From: Janthinobacterium sp. GW456P
GTDB taxonomy: Bacteria > Pseudomonadota > Gammaproteobacteria > Burkholderiales > Burkholderiaceae_D
DNA: 64,000 nucleotides
NCBI RefSeq assembly: GCF_002127655.1
Contig: NZ_NEHB01000001.1
Location: forward strand, 414,911-478,910
Direction of reading: 5' to 3'
Shown piece after piece: positions 55,913 through 64,000 of the stretch. A program made the position numbers and the translations under genes. The stretch's first letter is position 1; each line of letters starts with the position of its first letter. The notes under the pieces are model-generated. The model ran no database searches, had not been told where the DNA came from, and saw only the letters and a program-made list of their open reading frames with translations.

Positions 55913-58551
55913 GCAATCATTTGAAAACCCTGATCGCCAAACTCAATGACACGGCGCGCACGGCCGCCACCCGCGCCGCCGCCATCTGCGTGGGACTGGG
56001 TCAGTACGAAGTCGATGTCGAGCACCTGTTCCTGGCGCTGCTGGAGCAGGAGCGCAGCGATTTCGTCACCATCGCGCGGCGCAGCGAAATCAGCCTGACG
56101 GCGCTGGAGGCGGATTTGCGCCGCGAGATCGGCGGCTTCCGCACGGGCAGCGCGCGCACGCCCGTGTTTTCGCGGCACTTGCCGCTGCTGTTCGAACACG
56201 CCTGGCTGATCGCTTCGCTGGACACGACGCGGCCAGGGCCCATCCGCAGCCGCCATCTGTTGCTGGCGCTGCTGACGGAGCCGGAACTTTCGCAGCTCGC
56301 GTACCGCGGCTCGAAGCTGTTCGCCCGCTTCAGCGTCGAGCAATTGAAGCATCATCCGGACAAGCTGACGGAAGGTTCTGATGAAGAGGAAAACGCGGCA
56401 GTGCCGCAGCTTGCCGACCTGTCCGAAGATCCTGCTGCCGCCCTGGCCAGCAAAACCCCGGCGCTGGACCAGTTCACCACCGACCTGACGCAGCTGGCGC
56501 GCGACGGCAAGCTCGATCCCGTGATCGGCCGCGAGGCCGAGATACGCCAGGCCGTCGACATCCTGCTGCGCCGGCGGCAGAACAATCCGATACTCACGGG
56601 CGAGGCGGGCGTGGGCAAGACGGCCGTGGTGGAAGGCCTGGCCCTGCGCATGGCCGCGGGCGACGTGCCCGAGGTGCTGCAGGGCGCGCACATCCACGCG
56701 CTCGACATGGGCTTGCTGCAGGCGGGGGCCAGCGTGAAGGGCGAGTTCGAAAGCCGCCTGAAAAATGTCATCGACGAGGTGGCGAAAAGCCCGCACCCCG
56801 TCATTCTCTTCATCGACGAGGCGCACACGATGATCGGCGCCGGCGGCCAGGCGGGGCAGAACGACGCGGCCAATCTGTTGAAACCGGCGCTGGCGCGCGG
56901 CGCCCTGCGCACCATCGCCGCCACCACCTGGAGCGAGTACAAAAAGTACTTTGAAAAGGATGCGGCGCTGGCGCGGCGCTTCCAGGTGGTGAAGGTGGAA
57001 GAGCCGGGCGAAGACATCGCTTGCGCCATGCTGCGCGCCATGGCGCCGTTGATGGAGCGCCACTTCGGCATCCGCGTGCGCGACGCCGCCATCGTCGAGG
57101 CGGTGCGCCTGTCGCACCGCTACATCAGCGGGCGCCAGCTGCCCGACAAGGCCATCAGCGTGCTCGATACGGCGTGCGCCAAGGTGGCGTTGGGCCAGCG
57201 CGCCACGCCGGCGCAGCTGGAAAACGCGAACCGGCGGCAGGAACGCATCGGCGCGGAAATCGCCGCCCTGAGCCGCGAGGCGGCCGATGGCGAAGCACCC
57301 GACAAGGCGGGCGCCGCACGCCTGGCGCAGCTGCGGCGCGAGCATGACGCAGGACAGGCGCAGATCACGGCGTTGGCGCAGCGCTGGGAGCGCGAAAAAA
57401 CGCTGGTGGCGCAGATCGGTGACTTGCGCGCGCAGTTGCGCGGCGAGCGGCCGGGCGAGATCGGCGCTGCGCGCCTGCTGGCGCTGAAGGAAGAGCTGGC
57501 GGCCCTGCAGGGAGAAGCGCCGCTGTCGCCGCTGGAAGTCGATGCGCAGGTGGTGGCCGGCATCGTCGCCGGCTGGACCGGCATCCCGCTGGGAAAAATG
57601 CTCAAGGACGAGATCCGCACGGTGCTGACTCTGGAGGGCGCGCTGCGCGAACGGGTGCTGGGACAGGACCACGTCATCGACGCGGTGGCGCAGCGCGTGC
57701 GCACGGCGCGCGCCAGCCTGGACGACCCGAACAAGCCGCAAGCCGTGTTCCTGTTCACGGGGCCGTCCGGCACGGGCAAGACGGAAACGGCGCTGGCGCT
57801 GGCCGATCTGCTGTATGGCGGCGAGCGCAAGCTCATTACCATCAACATGAGCGAGTACCAGGAAGCACACAGCGTGGCCGGCCTGAAAGGCTCTCCGCCC
57901 GGCTATGTCGGCTATGGCGAAGGCGGTGTGCTGACGGAAGCCGTGCGGCGCCAGCCCTACAGCGTGGTGCTGCTCGATGAGGCGGAAAAGGCCCACCCCG
58001 ACGTGCTCGAATTGTTCTTCCAGGTGTTCGACAAGGGCGTGCTCGATGACGCGGAAGGACGCGAAGTCGATTTTCGCAACACCATCGTCATCGCCACGTC
58101 GAACCTGGGTTCCGGCGCCATGATGGCCGCCTGCATAAACCGGGTTGCGCAAGACTTGCCCACGCCGGCCGCGCTGGAAGAGCTGGTGCGCCCGCAACTG
58201 GTGGCGCACTTCAAGCCGGCCCTGCTGGGACGCCTGAAAGTGCTGCCGTTTTATCCCCTGAACGACGCGGTGCTGGCCGAAATCATCGCCCTGAAGCTGG
58301 CGAGGATAGGCGCACGCATCGCGCGCAACCACCAGGCGCAGTTCAGTCACGATGCTGGCCTGGTCGACGCCGTGCTGGCGCGCTGCACCGAGGTCGATTC
58401 TGGCGCGCGCAATGTCGATCAAATTCTCAACGGCAGCCTGCTGCCGGCGATCGCCGAAGCGGTGCTGGCGCGCATGGCCGCAGGCGAGCCGGTCGCATCG
58501 ATACGCGTCACTGCAAATAAGCAGGGGCAGTTCAAATACACCATCAAATAA
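55909..58551 (+). CDS. tssH: T6SS AAA+ ATPase TssH (ClpV)
   Basis: 880-residue ClpB-type unfoldase that recycles contracted sheaths. N-terminal Clp repeat domain (about 8-150), first AAA+ module with Walker A GEAGVGKT (about 231-238) and Walker B ILFIDEAHT, a short ClpV middle domain (about 430-540), second AAA+ with GPSGTGKT (about 619-626) and VVLLDEAEKAHPDV, then the C-terminal D2-small domain. Its N-terminal sequence binds the TssC tail. Full length, no disruption. Confidence 0.96.
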   Translation: MSNHLKTLIAKLNDTARTAATRAAAICVGLGQYEVDVEHLFLALLEQERSDFVTIARRSEISLTALEADLRREIGGFRTGSARTPVFSRHLPLLFEHAWLIASLDTTRPGPIRSRHLLLALLTEPELSQLAYRGSKLFARFSVEQLKHHPDKLTEGSDEEENAAVPQLADLSEDPAAALASKTPALDQFTTDLTQLARDGKLDPVIGREAEIRQAVDILLRRRQNNPILTGEAGVGKTAVVEGLALRMAAGDVPEVLQGAHIHALDMGLLQAGASVKGEFESRLKNVIDEVAKSPHPVILFIDEAHTMIGAGGQAGQNDAANLLKPALARGALRTIAATTWSEYKKYFEKDAALARRFQVVKVEEPGEDIACAMLRAMAPLMERHFGIRVRDAAIVEAVRLSHRYISGRQLPDKAISVLDTACAKVALGQRATPAQLENANRRQERIGAEIAALSREAADGEAPDKAGAARLAQLRREHDAGQAQITALAQRWEREKTLVAQIGDLRAQLRGERPGEIGAARLLALKEELAALQGEAPLSPLEVDAQVVAGIVAGWTGIPLGKMLKDEIRTVLTLEGALRERVLGQDHVIDAVAQRVRTARASLDDPNKPQAVFLFTGPSGTGKTETALALADLLYGGERKLITINMSEYQEAHSVAGLKGSPPGYVGYGEGGVLTEAVRRQPYSVVLLDEAEKAHPDVLELFFQVFDKGVLDDAEGREVDFRNTIVIATSNLGSGAMMAACINRVAQDLPTPAALEELVRPQLVAHFKPALLGRLKVLPFYPLNDAVLAEIIALKLARIGARIARNHQAQFSHDAGLVDAVLARCTEVDSGARNVDQILNGSLLPAIAEAVLARMAAGEPVASIRVTANKQGQFKYTIK

Positions 58552-58585
58552 CGTCAGCAAGTAACGTCACCCCGCGGAGGGCACC

Positions 58586-59623
58586 ATGTTCAATCTGGAG
58601 CAGTTGCTGCACCCCGTCAGCGCCGTCAGTCCCTGCGGCGAAGACATCACCTTCAGCCAGGAGCTCGACGCCATCGCGCGCGCGCGCCAGCACGACGACC
58701 CGAGCCTGGACCAGGGCGAGTGGGTGACGGCGCTGAAGGAAGCCGACTGGCCTTTCGTGGCGACGCGCTGCGAACAGTTGATCGCCACGCACAGCAAGGA
58801 TTTGCGCGTGGCCGTCTGGCTGGCCGAGGCGCACGCGAAAACGCGCCACTTTCGCGGCCTGGGCGACGGCTACGCGCTGCTGGCCGGCCTGTGCGAGCGT
58901 TACTGGGATAGCCTGTATCCGCCGGCGGAAGAGGGCGACCAGGAACAGCGCATCGGCAATGTCTTCTGGCTTCTCTCGCGCACGCCGCAGCTGCTGCGCG
59001 AGATTCCGCTGACCGAAGGCGCCGACGGCCTGTTTTCGCTGCAAGATTTCGATGCGGCGCGTCAGCGTGCGGCCGCCAGCCTGGCGCCTGGCGCAGCGGA
59101 GCAGGGCTGGGGCGATGCGCGCCACGACGAAGGGGTGACCCTGGCGCAGATGGAGGCGGTGCGGCAAAGGAACTCGCGCGCCTTTTCCGACGGCTTGCTG
59201 GCCGATGCCCAATACTGCATGCAGTCGCTGCTGGCCTTCGAGCGCAGCGTCGACGCGCGTTTCGGCGTCGATGGCCCGAGTTTTCGCGCCGCGCGCGAAG
59301 CGCTGGAAAACGCCATTCATTTTATCGCGCCGCTTTCGCCCGGCGCGGACTTTGCCGATGCGCCGCCGGCCGCTGGCCGGGGCGTCGAGGCGGGAGGAGG
59401 CGGGGGCGCCATCGTGCAGCGCCAGCAGGCGCTGGCCCAGCTGCGCCAGGTGGCCGATTTCTTCCGCCGCACGGAACCGCACAGCCCCGTCGCCTACCTG
59501 GCCGACAAGGCCGCCAGTTGGGGCGAGCTGCCGCTGCACCTGTGGCTGCGCGCCGTCGTGAAGGACTCAGGCACTCTGGCGCAACTCGACGACATGCTGG
59601 GCACGAACAGCGCGAACGGATGA
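58586..59623 (+). CDS. tssA: T6SS protein TssA (ImpA N-terminal family)
   Basis: 345 residues with the ImpA_N domain (about 8-130: LLHPVSAVSPCGEDITFSQELDAI, RVAVWLAEAHAKTRHFRGLGDGYALL, CERYWDSLYPPAEEGD), a variable linker and a C-terminal helical segment (RQVADFFRRTEPHSPVAYLADKAASWGELPL, about 290-320). TssA caps the growing sheath and tube and primes baseplate assembly. The ATG has GCGGAGG upstream. Last T6SS gene in the window. Confidence 0.9.
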   Translation: MFNLEQLLHPVSAVSPCGEDITFSQELDAIARARQHDDPSLDQGEWVTALKEADWPFVATRCEQLIATHSKDLRVAVWLAEAHAKTRHFRGLGDGYALLAGLCERYWDSLYPPAEEGDQEQRIGNVFWLLSRTPQLLREIPLTEGADGLFSLQDFDAARQRAAASLAPGAAEQGWGDARHDEGVTLAQMEAVRQRNSRAFSDGLLADAQYCMQSLLAFERSVDARFGVDGPSFRAAREALENAIHFIAPLSPGADFADAPPAAGRGVEAGGGGGAIVQRQQALAQLRQVADFFRRTEPHSPVAYLADKAASWGELPLHLWLRAVVKDSGTLAQLDDMLGTNSANG

Positions 59624-59656
59624 TTGGTTTTCGCGCTTCCATGCTACTCTTCCGGC

Positions 59657-60469
59657 ATGTCCAGAATGTTCATCCTGCCTGCCGCGCTATGCCTATTCGT
59701 CGCCGCCGGCGCGCGGGCCGAGGGTGCGACGCCGCTGGTGATCTATGGCGACGACGATTATCCGCCGTACTCCTACGTCGAGAACGGCCAGCTGAAAGGC
59801 ATCTATACGGAGATCGTGCGCGAAGCCGTGCAATCGATGCCGCAGTATGCGGTGCAACTGCGTCCCGTGCCCTGGAAACGGGGCGTGCTGATGTTGCAGA
59901 CGGGCGAGGCGTTTGCCCTGTATCCGCCGTATTCGTGGCGCAGCGAGCGGCCGTACGTGCGCTATTCCGTGCCGCTGCTGATGGAGCAGTTGGTGGTGCT
60001 GTGCAACCAGGAGGTGCTGGCGAAACGCACGCTGCGGCAGTGGCCCGCCGATTACGGCGGCCTGCACATCGGCGTGAACGCTGGTTTTCTGCTGGGCGAT
60101 GCGAAGCAGACTGCAGCCCTGAAAGCGGCCAATGTCGTGTTCGATACGGCCAAGGGCACGCGCACGAATCTGCTCAAGCTGATACGCGGGCGTATCGATT
60201 GCTATGTCAGCGACCGTCTGTCGGCACAGTGGGAATTGCAGCGCATCCGGCGCGAGGGTGCGCCGGGGACGCCGGCGCTGGCGATCCAGGCGATACAGGA
60301 AACCGCGCAGCTGGCCAGCCAGCAGGGCCACCTGGGTGTGACGGAGCGCCGGCCCGCCGCCTACCCGTACCGCGATGATTTTATCGAACAATTCAATGCC
60401 GCCATCGTGCGCATGCAAACCAGCGGCGCGATCCGCCGCATCGTCGACCACGCGCTGCTACCTGACTGA
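59657..60469 (+). CDS. periplasmic solute-binding protein, family 3 type
   Basis: About 270 residues. Signal peptide (1-20, ending ARAEG), then an SBP_bac_3-like domain: LVIYGDDDYPPYSYVENGQLKGIYTEIVREA over two elements, RPVPWKRGVLMLQTGEAFALYPPYSWR, and GAIRRIVDHALLP at the C-terminus. Such stand-alone proteins without ABC partners may sense or bind amino acids, and some are linked to surface or biofilm functions. It begins 33 bp after tssA; part of the T6SS unit or independent is unclear. ATG 59657 or 59666 is the start; TTG 59624 is less likely. Confidence 0.8.
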   Translation: MSRMFILPAALCLFVAAGARAEGATPLVIYGDDDYPPYSYVENGQLKGIYTEIVREAVQSMPQYAVQLRPVPWKRGVLMLQTGEAFALYPPYSWRSERPYVRYSVPLLMEQLVVLCNQEVLAKRTLRQWPADYGGLHIGVNAGFLLGDAKQTAALKAANVVFDTAKGTRTNLLKLIRGRIDCYVSDRLSAQWELQRIRREGAPGTPALAIQAIQETAQLASQQGHLGVTERRPAAYPYRDDFIEQFNAAIVRMQTSGAIRRIVDHALLPD

Positions 60470-60490
60470 TTCAACCCGATGGAGAAAAAC

Positions 60491-61003
60491 ATGAAAAGAA
60501 TATTATTGCTATGTGTGCTCGTGCTGGCCGGTTGTGTAGGCCGGCCCGAGAATATTGTACCTGTCAGCAATTTCGACACGAAACGCTACCTGGGGAAGTG
60601 GTATGAGATTGCGCGCCTCGACCATTCGTTCGAACGGGGCCTGAGCCATGTGACGGCCGATTACAGCCTGCGCCAGGATGGCGGCCTGAAAGTGCTGAAC
60701 CGCGGCTACAAGGATGCGGACGCGAAGTGGAAGGACGCGGAAGGCAAGGCGTATTTCGTCGATAAGAAAGACGTGGGCTACCTGAAAGTGTCGTTTTTCG
60801 GCCCCTTCTATGGTTCCTACATCGTGTTTGATTTGGACCAGCATGATTACAGCTATTCCATGATTAGCGGCCCCGACAAATCCTATTTCTGGTTGCTGTC
60901 GCGCACGCCCAGCATGGCCCCCGCCTTGCAGCAGCGCCTGATCGAGAAAGCCCGCAGCCTGGGTTTCGATACATCAAAATTGATCTATGTGAAGCAAAAC
61001 TGA
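60491..61003 (+). CDS. blc: outer membrane lipocalin Blc
   Basis: 170 residues. Lipoprotein signal with LAGC lipobox (Cys about 15), then the lipocalin barrel: RYLGKWYEIARLDHSFERG (the GxW motif), VTADYSLRQDGGLKVLNRGYK, FGPFYGSYIVFDLDQ and the C-terminal helix PALQQRLIEKARSLGFDTSKL. Blc binds lysophospholipids and helps envelope maintenance under stress. ATG 60491 has GGAG six bases away; ATG 60479 is four codons upstream. Confidence 0.93.
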   Translation: MKRILLLCVLVLAGCVGRPENIVPVSNFDTKRYLGKWYEIARLDHSFERGLSHVTADYSLRQDGGLKVLNRGYKDADAKWKDAEGKAYFVDKKDVGYLKVSFFGPFYGSYIVFDLDQHDYSYSMISGPDKSYFWLLSRTPSMAPALQQRLIEKARSLGFDTSKLIYVKQN

Positions 61004-61174
61004 CCTTGCTTGCCTGCCGCCCGTTCGTGGCGGCATAGCCCCTTCTGGCTGTTGCTTTTCTGCATGTTATTTCTTGCAATACCATTCTGATTCACTCACA
61101 ATCTGCTCCAAAGTGGTGCGCTGCGGTGCGCCGCCATCCCGGTGGCGACGTTACTCTCGCGCCATCGCCCGTGA

Positions 61175-61202
61175 TTGCCGCACGGCAGACGCCTGCTATA
61201 GT
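61175..61202 (+). promoter_or_regulatory. candidate sigma-70 promoter of the chemoreceptor gene
   Basis: TTGCCG (61175-61180), 16-bp spacer, TATAGT (61197-61202), 65 bp before the ATG. It lies in the 264-bp gap after blc, which otherwise contains only a short GC hairpin (TGCCGCC/GGCGGCA, 61015-61035). Confidence 0.6.
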
Positions 61203-61267
61203 GATTTGTAGCAGTAAGTCGGTTTCGTGGCGTCTGTGCATTGTTTTCTTCAGATAGGAATCACGCA

Positions 61268-63025
61268 ATGAAAAACCTCAAAATCGGCGTACGTCTCGGT
61301 GGCGCTTTTGCCGCCGTCCTGCTCCTGTTGACCAGCCTCACCGTGGTGGGCATCGTGCAGATGCAAAGCGCCAGCAAGGAAACCGATGCGCTCGTCAACG
61401 TCAAGGTGCGCAACGAGCGCCTGATCGGCGAATGGACCAAAGTCATCGAGGTCAACGCGGCGCGCACGGCGGCCGCCTGGAAGGTCAGCGATCCCGAACA
61501 CCAGAAGCAGTTTGAACAGGAAATGGCGGTCTCGTCGGCACGCGCCACGGAAATCCAGAACGCCATCGGCAAGAGCGAGCTGAACACCGAAGAGCAATCG
61601 CTGTACCAGGAAGTGCTGAGCACGCGCAAAGCCTATACGGAAGTGCGCAAGAATGTGTTCAAGGCCAAGAATGCGGGCGACCTGGAACTGGGCAAGCGCC
61701 TGTACGAAGGCGACATGGCCGTCAAGCGCGACATCTATCTGGCGTCGCTGAAGAAGCTGGAAGTGCTGGAAGCCAGATTACTCGATGAAATGGCAGCGCA
61801 AATCCGTTCGCGCTACGAAAACGGCCGTTCGCTGCTGATCTCGCTGGGCGTGGTGGCCATCTTGCTGGGCATTGCCTGCGCCTACTGGATCACGCGCTCG
61901 ATCACGCGTCCCATCACGCGCGCCGTCGAGGTGGCGCAAGCCGTTTCCGCTGGCGACCTGACCAGCCAAATCGTGGTGGAAAGCCGCGATGAGACGGGGC
62001 AATTGATGCACGCGCTGAAAAACATGAACGATAAACTGGTGAGTATCGTCGGCCAGGTGCGCGCCGGTACCGAATCGATCAGCACGGCGTCGAGCGAAAT
62101 CGCGTCCGGCAACCTGGATTTGTCCTCACGCACGGAAGAGCAGGCCAGTTCGCTGGAAGAGACAGCGTCTTCCATGGAAGAGCTGACTTCCACCGTGAAA
62201 CTCAACGCCGACAATGCGCGCAGCGCCAATCAGCTGGCCATCGACGCCTCGCAGATCGCCAGCAAGGGCGGGGTGGTGGTGTCCGAGGTGGTCAGCACCA
62301 TGGGCTCGATCAACGATTCCTCGCGCAAGATCGTCGACATCATCAGCGTCATCGACGCCATCGCCTTCCAGACGAATATCCTGGCCCTGAACGCGGCCGT
62401 GGAAGCGGCCCGGGCCGGCGAGCAGGGCCGCGGCTTTGCCGTCGTGGCCTCCGAGGTGCGCAACCTGGCGCAGCGCTCGAGCGCCGCGGCCAAGGAAATC
62501 AAGGGCTTGATCGACGATTCCGTGCAAAAGGTCGAGGCCGGTTCGCAATTGGTGGACAAGGCGGGCCGCACCATGGACGAAATCGTGCAAAGCATCAGCC
62601 ATGTGACGCAGATCATGAATCAGATCACCGACGCCAGCGATGAGCAGCGCACCGGCATCGAACAAGTCAACCAGGCCATTGGGCAGATGGACCAGGTGAC
62701 GCAGCAAAACGCGGCCCTGGTGGAAGAAGCGGCCGCGGCAGCCGAATCCATGCAGGAACAGGCAGCCAAGCTGGCCGACGTGGTGGGCGTGTTCAAGCTC
62801 GATGCTACGCAGCGCTATGTTTCGGCCAGTGCGGCTCCGTCTGTGGCGGCCTCTGCGCCAATCAGCGCCGGCACGCGACCTGGCATGCGGCCCGTCACGC
62901 GGCGCGCGCCGGCACCAGCCATGGCCGCGCCCACGCCGGGCAAGGCGGCGCCAGCGGAAGCTGTGCACGCACGCACGCCGAAGGCCCCGGTGGCATCCGG
63001 CACCGACGACTGGGAAGAGTTTTAA
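61268..63025 (+). CDS. methyl-accepting chemotaxis protein with CheR-tether tail
   Basis: 585 residues. TM1 (about 10-32), a periplasmic four-helix-bundle sensor (about 33-188), TM2 (about 190-210), HAMP (about 212-265), and a cytoplasmic MA domain: methylation helix [21 protein letters not shown], hairpin tip [19 protein letters not shown], then second methylation helix. An Ala/Pro-rich linker ends in TDDWEEF, close to the NWETF-type pentapeptide that docks CheR/CheB. Ligand unknown; 4HB sensors often bind small organic acids. ATG 61268 has AGGAAT upstream; length is the Tsr/Tar-class usual. Confidence 0.93.
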   Translation: MKNLKIGVRLGGAFAAVLLLLTSLTVVGIVQMQSASKETDALVNVKVRNERLIGEWTKVIEVNAARTAAAWKVSDPEHQKQFEQEMAVSSARATEIQNAIGKSELNTEEQSLYQEVLSTRKAYTEVRKNVFKAKNAGDLELGKRLYEGDMAVKRDIYLASLKKLEVLEARLLDEMAAQIRSRYENGRSLLISLGVVAILLGIACAYWITRSITRPITRAVEVAQAVSAGDLTSQIVVESRDETGQLMHALKNMNDKLVSIVGQVRAGTESISTASSEIASGNLDLSSRTEEQASSLEETASSMEELTSTVKLNADNARSANQLAIDASQIASKGGVVVSEVVSTMGSINDSSRKIVDIISVIDAIAFQTNILALNAAVEAARAGEQGRGFAVVASEVRNLAQRSSAAAKEIKGLIDDSVQKVEAGSQLVDKAGRTMDEIVQSISHVTQIMNQITDASDEQRTGIEQVNQAIGQMDQVTQQNAALVEEAAAAAESMQEQAAKLADVVGVFKLDATQRYVSASAAPSVAASAPISAGTRPGMRPVTRRAPAPAMAAPTPGKAAPAEAVHARTPKAPVASGTDDWEEF

Positions 63026-63096
63026 GCGCAGATTCCCTTTGGCATGGCGTGGGCGCTACAATCGCGGCTTGAAGACAGCCGCGAACGCGCTCCGCC

Positions 63097-63804
63097 ATGA
63101 CCACCCGCCGTACCTCCAGCTCTATTTCCAGCGCTATCGCCAGCCCTGGCGCCGCATCCTCCTTCCAGGCTGAACCAGCCAAACGCGCACGCTGCCCGGT
63201 CTGCCTGCGCGCCGCAGCCAGTTGCATCTGCCGCTGGACCACCCCCGTTGCCCACGCCGTGGAAGTGCTGATCCTCCAGCATCCGCTGGAAGTCCACAAC
63301 GCCAAAGGCAGTGCCCGCTTGCTGCACCTGAGCCTGCCCAACAGCCGTCTGCTGACGGGCGAACAGTTCGCCCCGGACGCGCTCGCCGAACTGCTGGCTG
63401 GCAAGCACAATGTGCTGCTGTACCCGGATACGCCCGGCGACCGTTCGCTGGGCATCGCGCCGCCGCCAGCGCTCGACCCCGCCATCTTGCTCGATCCGGC
63501 CCGATTTGCGGCCCAATTGCGGCTGGTGGTGCTGGACGCCACCTGGCGCAAGAGCCGCAAGATGCTGTACCTGAATCCTCCATTGCAACAGCTGCCGCGC
63601 CTGCCGCTGCGCGATACCCCCGCTTCCCATTATCTGATCCGCAAGGCGCATGCGCCAGACCAGTTATCGACCCTGGAAGCGACGTGCTATGCTCTGATGC
63701 AGTTGGAGCAGGACGCATCCAGTTTCGTTCCCCTGATCACGGCATTTGACGGCTTTGTCGCGCAGCAGTTGAGTTATGTCATGCCACACGGCGAAAAAGC
63801 TTGA
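63097..63804 (+). CDS. DTW-domain tRNA-uridine aminocarboxypropyltransferase
   Basis: 235 residues, DTW domain (PF03942): RCPVCLRAAASCICRW (Cys-rich start, about 30-45), EVLILQHPLEVHNAKGSARLL, LYPDTPGD, and the name-giving LVVLDATWRKSRKM (about 144-157), then ATCYALMQLEQD. TapT (YfiP) and relatives use SAM to put an aminocarboxypropyl group on uridine 47 of tRNA (acp3U). Ser-rich N-terminal 25 residues are variable. Confidence 0.87.
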   Translation: MTTRRTSSSISSAIASPGAASSFQAEPAKRARCPVCLRAAASCICRWTTPVAHAVEVLILQHPLEVHNAKGSARLLHLSLPNSRLLTGEQFAPDALAELLAGKHNVLLYPDTPGDRSLGIAPPPALDPAILLDPARFAAQLRLVVLDATWRKSRKMLYLNPPLQQLPRLPLRDTPASHYLIRKAHAPDQLSTLEATCYALMQLEQDASSFVPLITAFDGFVAQQLSYVMPHGEKA

Positions 63805-63853
63805 AACGGCAGTACGGTAGCCCTTGATCTTGCCCGCACAGCGGCATAGTATA

Positions 63854-63869
63854 CTGTATGTATATACAG
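63854..63869. promoter_or_regulatory. lexA_box: LexA (SOS) box
   Basis: CTGTATGTATATACAG is a perfect CTGT-N8-ACAG operator with A/T-rich spacer and a TA/TT flank. It lies 4-16 bp before the candidate start codons of the radical SAM gene, so LexA would repress that gene until DNA damage. Confidence 0.85.
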
Positions 63870-63884
63870 TTGATGGGGCCGTTC

Positions 63885-64000
63885 ATGAAAGCAATCATTC
63901 CAGAGCACGATGACAGCTTCGCCGGGCAAGCCATGTTGCCGCCGCAGTCGCTGAAAGCGCACAAGGGCCGCGGGGCCGTCTCGAACCTGCAAGGGCGCCA
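63885..64000 (+). CDS. PA0069-type radical SAM protein, N-terminus (cut by the window)
   Basis: Only 38-39 codons are present: KAIIPEHDDSFAGQAMLPPQ followed by SLKAHKGRGAVSNLQGR. The GRGAVSNLQGR element precedes the radical SAM domain in the PA0069/Rv2578c family; the CxxxCxxC cluster motif is beyond the end. Starts: ATG 63885 or the in-frame ATG 63873, both after the LexA box; the one at 63858 lies inside the box and is unlikely. PA0069 of Pseudomonas is reported as a LexA-controlled gene, consistent with the operator here. Function in DNA repair is suggested only. Confidence 0.7.
   Translation, partial: MKAIIPEHDDSFAGQAMLPPQSLKAHKGRGAVSNLQGR

Overview
The window is GC-rich, densely coding bacterial chromosome. 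The gene order (rodZ-ispG-hisS-yfgM-bamB-der-hfq-hflX-hflK-hflC-hisZ-purA), the PEP-CTERM protein, the sugar/polyol dehydrogenase complex and the protein sequences point to a Betaproteobacterium of the Oxalobacteraceae (Janthinobacterium, Massilia or Duganella type). The genus is inferred from gene order and protein feel; no search was possible.

Region 1 (1-13.9 kb) is a housekeeping block on the plus strand: cell shape (rodZ C-terminus), isoprenoid synthesis (ispG), tRNA charging (hisS, with a natural His-rich tail), envelope biogenesis (yfgM, bamB), ribosome assembly (der), RNA chaperone and membrane protease control (hfq-hflX-hflK-hflC), and histidine and purine synthesis (hisZ-purA, a phosphoribosyltransferase). 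Region 2 (13.9-26.6 kb) mixes small accessory operons: GNAT/beta-propeller/NIPSNAP, a GST, an AI-2E-type permease, a flavin reductase, a divergent LysR/ModA-like/MFS set that resembles a trans-aconitate use module, an AraC/DUF3224 pair, then uvrB and an aromatic/aspartate aminotransferase.

Region 3 (26.7-39.8 kb) is bounded and punctuated by four identical tRNA-Asn(GUU) genes, each with its own promoter and terminator. Between the copies lie a broken alpha/beta hydrolase, an intact hydrolase, a Dabb-domain protein, a PEP-CTERM protein and a 2.4-kb stretch in which at least four genes (acetyltransferase, aspartyl beta-hydroxylase-like, sulfotransferase, SAM methyltransferase) are all broken. 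These are followed by an intact, operator-controlled three-gene FAD/cytochrome dehydrogenase operon, a GtrA protein, an NCS2 purine permease and a GntR/FCD regulator. No integrase or transposase is visible.

Region 4 (39.8-59.6 kb) begins with an unrecognised small protein and a hydrolase/VOC pair, then a type VI secretion (T6SS) locus in several transcription units: an unknown inner-membrane protein (-), a TagX-like M15 peptidase (+), tssM-tagF-ompA-like (+), tssL-tssK-tssJ (-), and lipoprotein-tssB-tssC-hcp-tssE-tssH-tssA (+). The membrane complex, sheath, tube and ATPase are all present. The baseplate genes tssF and tssG, the spike vgrG (tssI) and PAAR are not in the window. A strong hairpin lies between hcp and tssE.

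Region 5 (59.6-64 kb) holds a periplasmic solute-binding protein, a lipocalin (blc), a chemoreceptor with a CheR-tether-like tail, a DTW-domain tRNA-modifying enzyme and the start of a PA0069-type radical SAM gene preceded by a perfect LexA (SOS) box.
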